Under the pieces are notes generated by a model, which did no database searches, was not told where the DNA came from, and was given only the letters and a program-made list of their open reading frames with translations. Of a stretch of 18,841 bases of DNA, positions 15,085 through 18,841 are shown piece after piece. Position numbers and translations under genes: made by a program. The stretch lies in the NCBI GenBank assembly GCA_002325605.1, contig DCSM01000109.1, positions 16,121 to 34,961 of the forward strand, read 5' to 3'. The stretch is from Chloroflexaceae bacterium UBA1466 (GTDB lineage: Bacteria > Chloroflexota > Chloroflexia > Chloroflexales > Chloroflexaceae). How positions within the stretch are numbered: the stretch's first letter is position 1; each line of letters starts with the position of its first letter.

Positions 15085-16161
15085 TTAACCCTCAGCACAA
15101 GCTACACAATGGTCGGTAGATTGGGTAATCAGCATGACGTTGTCCAACAAAGCCCCGACAAGTAAGGTGCGCGCAACCAGGCGCTCAAGCTGATGGGGGG
15201 CATCAAGCGTCACGGCGGTGAGGTGTTCGCCATCGCTTTCTACCGTATAGCGCAGCAGCCCACGGGGGCTTTCTACCGCTCCTGTAGCTTGGCCCGCAGG
15301 AACTTTGGTAGGCATAAGCCCTTGCCAGGGGCCCGCAGGGAGCTTTTCCAAGGCTTGGGCCGCCAGTTTGGTGCTTTCTAAGGCTTCCAGCAGCAAAACC
15401 GTCAGACGGGTATTAACGTCCCCACCTTCTTGCACCATCCGCTTACCTTCAAGCTGCCCGTAGGCCGCATACGGTTGATCAAGCCGCAAGTCAGCGCTGA
15501 GGCCCGAAGCTCTCGCCAGCGGCCCGCGCAATTGAAATTGCGTTGCGGCAGAGGGGGTAAGAATACCCACATCGACGGTTCGGGCGAATAGGATTCGGTC
15601 ATCAATCACACGCTCGCCAAGCTTGAAAAGACTTTGCTTAATCTCGGTCAGCAAACCTAGAAGCCGTGACCGACATTCAGCACTCAAGTCGTGGCGCAGG
15701 CCCCCAGGCAAACAGATGTCGGGGATGGTTGGGCGGCCTGTGAGGAGCAACAGCGTTTGGCGGGCCTGGGCTTTTAGTTGCTGTAATGGTTTCGTAAAGC
15801 GGGGAAGTTCTAAAAGCGCAAACAAATTCGTTAAGGTTTCAAGATGCGACAGGAGGCGTTCAGCCTCAGCCACCGCACACCGCAGATAGGCCGCTCGCTC
15901 CGGAACCGCCAGCCCCGCCAAAGTTTCTAGCGCCTGGCAAAAAGCTAAAGTATGGGCGTGGGAACAGGGCCCGCAAATGCGCGAAACCAAAAAGAGGGCT
16001 TGATCAAGGGGGAGCCGAGCCAGCCTTTCTGTACAGCCGCGTTCATTATAACCTGCCCGATAGGTAACATCGATTACCGCTTCGCCTTCGATCTTCAGTA
16101 GTAACCGTTGGGGGCCACGCCAGGCAGGGTTAAAGGGCCCAAGAGCCAGGGTGTAACTCAC
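15085..16161 (-). CDS. [NiFe]-hydrogenase/NuoD-like large subunit with intact metal ligands
   Basis: The 358-residue catalytic-type subunit has both CxxC pairs of a [NiFe] centre: RICGPCSHAH (C63, C66) and the final DHCVACAEG (C352, C355). It also has PGGLR (152-156), GPLARASGLSADLRLDQPYAAY (213-234) and the active-site Arg in ESPRG (R300). N-terminal LGPFNPAWRGPQRL and YNERGCTERL match the NuoD/HycE family. NuoD itself has lost these cysteines, so a true group 4 hydrogenase is favoured. There is no fused NuoC domain. The chain ends three residues after C355, so it lacks the usual cleaved C-terminal extension; the expected His/Arg position is Gly. The start is GTG 16161, set by AAGGA about 6 bases upstream. 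It is the first gene of the operon. Confidence 0.88.
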   Translation of the reverse strand: MSYTLALGPFNPAWRGPQRLLLKIEGEAVIDVTYRAGYNERGCTERLARLPLDQALFLVSRICGPCSHAHTLAFCQALETLAGLAVPERAAYLRCAVAEAERLLSHLETLTNLFALLELPRFTKPLQQLKAQARQTLLLLTGRPTIPDICLPGGLRHDLSAECRSRLLGLLTEIKQSLFKLGERVIDDRILFARTVDVGILTPSAATQFQLRGPLARASGLSADLRLDQPYAAYGQLEGKRMVQEGGDVNTRLTVLLLEALESTKLAAQALEKLPAGPWQGLMPTKVPAGQATGAVESPRGLLRYTVESDGEHLTAVTLDAPHQLERLVARTLLVGALLDNVMLITQSTDHCVACAEG

Positions 16162-16252
16162 CGTCTATCCTTACATTTTGAATCAAAATAACATGCTAGA
16201 ACGAGTGCTGAGGCAGAAAGGGATTACAAAAACAAAGCTTTGCAGCGTTGCT

Positions 16253-16281
16253 ATGATAGCACAAAAGTTTATTTGGCGCAA
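16253..16281 (-). promoter_or_regulatory. Sigma-70-type promoter of the hydrogenase-like operon
   Basis: On the minus strand, TTGCGC (16281-16276) and TATCAT (16258-16253) are separated by 17 bases, and a TG stands one base before the -10, so it is also an extended -10. The -10 lies within a dyad, GCTAT-G-ATAGC (16250-16260). The leader to GTG 16161 would be about 85 bases. Confidence 0.6.
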
Positions 16282-16629
16282 CCGTTTGAAGCCTAAGATA
16301 AGTTTAGAAAATAACGCAAAAGAGCCTAAGTTCAAGCCCCAGAACTCAGCTAAAAAACGATCTTCCAAAGAAATTGGCCTGCGAAAGCGAAGAAAGAGCC
16401 AAAATAAACGCTTTGTTCCTGTGCAAAGGCCCTGGAAACTATCAGCTAAAGCTAAACTGATTTCAAGGGCGTTAAAAGCCAAGCAACGCTTATTTTTCGT
16501 TTTTCTGCCCAGGTGCGAGCTAAAGGAAACTGAAAGTAGTTTTTTTGTTTAAGTTCCCTTTTTGGGTTCTAATTTTCTCGCATCTGGACAAAAAAAGTGA
16601 TTCAAAGTCTAGTACATTTGGCATTGCTA
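16282..16629. other. AT-rich divergent intergenic region, no supportable gene
   Basis: This stretch lies between the two divergent promoters. It is open on both strands: a plus-strand frame at 16178-16552 would code for a Lys/Arg-rich product, and a minus-strand frame at 16183-16482 for a hydrophobic one. Neither has a good ribosome binding site or a recognisable domain, and each overlaps the minus-strand promoter or leader. T- and A-runs occur near 16540-16600. No tRNA or known riboswitch shape was recognised. Confidence 0.6.
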
Positions 16630-16638
16630 TGCTATAAT
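16630..16638 (+). promoter_or_regulatory. Extended -10 promoter of the HEAT-repeat gene
   Basis: TGCTATAAT at 16630-16638 is a consensus extended -10. No good -35 is found at the usual spacing, as is common for this promoter type. Transcription would start near 16645, giving a leader of about 70 bases. The leader carries imperfect hairpin potential between CGCG (16645-16648) and GGCTTCCGCG (16675-16684). Confidence 0.65.
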
Positions 16639-16715
16639 TCAGTACGCGAAGAGCCGCAAGCCGTCCCCCAAAGTTGGCTTCCGCGTCCTGAATCAAAATT
16701 TAGACAAGTTTGTCA

Positions 16716-17918
16716 ATGAAGCTAATTGTGAATAATATGTTTAATCAAGTACTTTGGCGCTCGCAGATAGATGAACGGCTCCAGCTTTTAGGCCGGCATC
16801 CCTGGCATGAAGTTCAGATCAGTGGAACCCATAGTGTGCTAACCTATTTGGCGATTCGCACCCTGGAGCCATTTTTGGAAGCTTTTGAGCAACATCCGAT
16901 TGCGGCGGTCTTGGCCCTGGCCGAGATCACAACGGGCCCTGGAGCCGACCATCTCATTCGTCGCAGTGCCAAGCTGCGCTATCAGGCCGCCCAAATTTTG
17001 GCCCAAGACCTGCGGACAATACCCGAATTGCGGCTAACGCTTGAAGACTTGATGGTCAAGCTTGAAACCCTCCAAATGGCTCGCCGAAGGTTGAATAGTT
17101 CCCGTGATGAATGGTTCCGCAGTTCGCTTCTTGCTGAATTAGGGCATTTTGAGGGAAATGAATTTACCCGAATGCGGGAAACTCTCAAAGACCCCGTCTG
17201 GAAATCAATTTATGATCTTATTCGCGGCCTCCGCAAACAACGGGGAAACTATACCCCTGCGGATCTTGCAATTTTGGATAAAGGCTTAAAGAGCAGTGCT
17301 TCCAATGTACGTTCGGAAGCAGCCCGCAAATTGGGTGATTTTGTGGCTAAACCCTCCCCCACGATGGTTGAGACTCTGGTGCAAATGGCCCTTCATGATT
17401 GTGAATTGGAGACTCGCAATGCAGCTTCGCGGGCTTTGGGAACGCTGTGGGATCGAGTCTCTTCACCGAAATTGCTAGATTACCTGGCCGAACAATTAGC
17501 TTCCCAAGATAATTTTGTGCGGTCAGCAGCAGCGCATTTGCTCTCGCAACTGGGTGAATTTGCAGGTACGGAGGAGTTGATTGTCAATCTTTTAGCTTTG
17601 CTCAAGGATGAAGAGGCTTATACACGGGAAGCCGCTGCACGGGCTTTGGGGCGTATGGGTACAGCCGCAATTACCCCCGAAGTCTTAAATATGCTCACCC
17701 AAACGGTGCAAGACGGTGATCCCAATGTGCATGAAGCTGCTTTAGATTCATTGCTTCAGTTACGCAAACTCCGCGCAACGATTCTGTTGCATTTGCCCAC
17801 CATCGTTAATGAAGAGGAAGCAGCAGAACATGAAGAACAAGCGTTGAGAGAAGCCCTTTTTGGTAGTGCTAAAGTCAGTAGTGGTGAAGATTATGGGCCA
17901 GGAGTCCAAAGGCTTTAG
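16716..17918 (+). CDS. HEAT-repeat protein
   Basis: The protein is 400 residues from ATG 16716. A TTG at 16710 and an ATG at 16737 are alternatives; none has a clear ribosome binding site. The C-terminal half (about 185-355) is a run of HEAT-type helical pairs with the usual rhythm of Arg-x-x-Ala-Ala-x-x-Leu-Gly: NVRSEAARKLGDF, ETRNAASRALGTL, FVRSAAAHLLSQLG, YTREAAARALGRMG and NVHEAALDSLLQL. The N-terminal half is helical and unrecognised. HEAT proteins are usually scaffolds or binding proteins, and no enzyme motif is seen. It is the only plus-strand gene in the window, transcribed away from the hydrogenase-like operon from its own promoter. Its last codons lie in a hairpin repeat element. 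Confidence 0.8.
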   Translation: MKLIVNNMFNQVLWRSQIDERLQLLGRHPWHEVQISGTHSVLTYLAIRTLEPFLEAFEQHPIAAVLALAEITTGPGADHLIRRSAKLRYQAAQILAQDLRTIPELRLTLEDLMVKLETLQMARRRLNSSRDEWFRSSLLAELGHFEGNEFTRMRETLKDPVWKSIYDLIRGLRKQRGNYTPADLAILDKGLKSSASNVRSEAARKLGDFVAKPSPTMVETLVQMALHDCELETRNAASRALGTLWDRVSSPKLLDYLAEQLASQDNFVRSAAAHLLSQLGEFAGTEELIVNLLALLKDEEAYTREAAARALGRMGTAAITPEVLNMLTQTVQDGDPNVHEAALDSLLQLRKLRATILLHLPTIVNEEEAAEHEEQALREALFGSAKVSSGEDYGPGVQRL

Positions 17919-17953
17919 CCTTTGGGGGCCAATGGCTAAAGCCATCGGATTCC
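17901..17953. repeat. Structured repeat element overlapping the end of the HEAT gene
   Basis: Outer arms GGAGTCC (17901-17907) and GGATTCC (17947-17953) can pair with one G-U. Inside are CCAAAGGC (17906-17913) with GCCTTTGG (17918-17925) around TTTA, and ATGGC (17932-17936) with GCCAT (17941-17945) around TAAA. The TAG stop of the HEAT gene at 17916-17918 is in the first hairpin. It belongs to the same family as 1716-1793 and 1-22. It may also help end transcription between the converging HEAT and hisF genes. Confidence 0.7.
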
Positions 17954-18011
17954 GTTTACCAAAAAGACCCCCAAAGTCCCCTACCCTTACATGACTACCG
18001 AAATTCTAATT

Positions 18012-18803
18012 TTAGGCTGCTATTTGAGCAATTTGCCGAATAGGAATTCCTCTTTCAGCAAGATAAGTCTTAACTTCAGCAATGGTATATTTGCCAAAAT
18101 GAAAAATAGAAGCGGCTAAAACAGCATCTGCTTGGCCCTCTGCCAGCCCCAAATACATATCCTGCGGTGAGCCTACCCCGCCAGAAGCGATAACGGGCAC
18201 ATTTACAGCACTTCCAACTGCCCGTAAAAGTTCCAAATCGTAACCCGTCTCTTGCCCATCCGCATCCATACTATTGATTACAATTTCGCCCGCGCCTAAC
18301 TCGACTCCCCGCTTAATCCATGCAATTGCGTCGAGGCCTGTAGAGCGCGGATTGTGGCCTGTGTGAGTAAAAACTGCCCATTTCGGTGGATTCGAGGTTG
18401 AAACCCGTCTGACATCAACTGAAAGCACAATACATTGGCTGCCAAACCGTTTAGCACCCTCTTCAATAATGTTTGGTTGCAAGACAGCTGCGGTGTTAAG
18501 CGAGACTTTATCGGCTCCCGCTCGCAACATCCGATACATATCCTCGACAGTTCGCAAACCCCCCCCGACAGTTAAAGGAATAAAAACTTGTTTGGCCGTG
18601 TTTTCTACGACATCGGCCATAATATTGCGCTCATCGCTGCTGGCCGTAATGTCGTAAAAAACTAATTCATCGGCTCCTGCGGCGTTGTAAGCGGCGGCCA
18701 GCGCGACAGGGTCGCCTGCGTCGCGGTGGTTGAGGAACGAAACCCCTTTGACCACGCGCCCAGCCTTGACATCAAGGCAGGGAATGATTCGGCGTGTAAG
18801 CAT
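18012..18803 (-). CDS. hisF: Imidazole glycerol phosphate synthase, cyclase subunit
   Basis: HisF forms the imidazole ring from PRFAR and ammonia delivered by HisH, releasing imidazole glycerol phosphate and AICAR. The 263-residue (beta-alpha)8 barrel has the expected motifs: RIIPCLDVKAGRVVKGV (N-terminal, with catalytic Asp11), DITASSDERN, LTVGGGLRTVEDM, a central VLSVDVRRV with the second catalytic Asp near 130, and PVIASGGVGS. It is slightly longer than usual because of a few extra residues around HTGHNPRSTG. The start ATG 18803 follows AGGGAAGAG. No other his gene is in the window; the gene may be part of an operon to the right. Confidence 0.97.
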   Translation of the reverse strand: MLTRRIIPCLDVKAGRVVKGVSFLNHRDAGDPVALAAAYNAAGADELVFYDITASSDERNIMADVVENTAKQVFIPLTVGGGLRTVEDMYRMLRAGADKVSLNTAAVLQPNIIEEGAKRFGSQCIVLSVDVRRVSTSNPPKWAVFTHTGHNPRSTGLDAIAWIKRGVELGAGEIVINSMDADGQETGYDLELLRAVGSAVNVPVIASGGVGSPQDMYLGLAEGQADAVLAASIFHFGKYTIAEVKTYLAERGIPIRQIAQIAA

Positions 18804-18841
18804 CTTTTTACTCTTCCCTTTCGCTAAGAAACAACCGTTCC

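Noticed and set aside
7014..16161. Reading the operon as respiratory complex I (nuo)
   Set aside because: NuoA, C, E, F, G, I and J are absent, the large subunit keeps both NiFe cysteine pairs that NuoD lacks, and a sensor and an ABC module are included. A group 4 hydrogenase-like complex fits better.
16183..16482. Minus-strand open frame of 99 codons upstream of the large subunit
   Set aside because: It spans the likely promoter of the operon, has no recognisable domain and no clear ribosome binding site, and its frame mirrors the plus-strand one.
16178..16552. Plus-strand open frame of 124 codons, Lys/Arg rich, in the divergent region
   Set aside because: It starts with TTG, has no ribosome binding site, shows no domain, has low-complexity basic composition, and overlaps the promoter and leader of the minus-strand operon. 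Best seen as chance in AT-rich DNA.
1..18841. CRISPR array, tRNA, rRNA, prophage or integrase
   Set aside because: No regularly spaced direct repeats, no cloverleaf with an anticodon arm, no rRNA segment and no recombinase or phage gene were recognised on either strand.

Overview
The window reads as one segment of a bacterial chromosome, most plausibly a member of the Chloroflexota. That assignment is inferred from three things: a pyrR-pyrB-pyrC group beside a sugar-phosphate nucleotidylyltransferase, a long PAS/GAF/STAS sensor, and a HEAT-repeat protein. No rRNA or tRNA is present to settle it. Base composition looks moderate (about half G+C). Almost everything is on the minus strand; only the HEAT-repeat gene near 17 kb is on the plus strand.

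Right part (18.8 to 16.7 kb): hisF (histidine biosynthesis) lies convergent to a plus-strand HEAT-repeat protein. A hairpin repeat element sits between them and overlaps the stop codon of the HEAT gene. The HEAT gene has a clear extended -10 promoter. Between it and the next operon is a 0.55-kb AT-rich divergent region with a good minus-strand promoter at 16253-16281.

Centre (16.2 to 5.15 kb): a tightly packed minus-strand operon of nine genes ending in a rho-independent terminator at 5108-5134. In transcription order it encodes: a [NiFe]-hydrogenase/NuoD-like large subunit; a 901-residue PAS-PAS-GAF-PAS-GAF-STAS (RsbR-like) sensor; a NuoL/M-like subunit; a HyfE/NuoK-like subunit; a NuoN-like subunit; a NuoB/MbhJ-like small subunit; a NuoH/HyfC-like subunit; an ABC ATPase; and a membrane protein that is probably its permease. 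This is a group-4-hydrogenase-like, complex-I-related membrane complex. Both CxxC pairs of the large subunit are intact, along with the SPRG arginine and PGG(L)R motif, and the four proximal-cluster cysteines of the small subunit are present. The large subunit ends three residues after its last cysteine, so it has no maturation tail. No NuoC-like or ferredoxin-like subunit is in the window. Two membrane subunits seem to have lost the charged residues normally linked to proton pumping. This operon is the most interesting part of the window.

Left part (5.1 kb to 1): an FmdB-type zinc-ribbon protein, a nucleotidylyltransferase with a left-handed beta-helix tail, pyrR, pyrB (aspartate carbamoyltransferase), a small zinc-finger plus ParE/RelE-like protein, and pyrC (dihydroorotase with a basic insertion of about 50 residues). 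PyrB and PyrC catalyse consecutive steps of UMP synthesis; PyrR is the usual uracil-responsive regulator of such genes. A near-perfect 20-bp palindrome sits just upstream of the pyrC ribosome binding site. Copies of a structured repeat family (GGCTAAAGCC hairpins) flank pyrC and recur near 17.9 kb.
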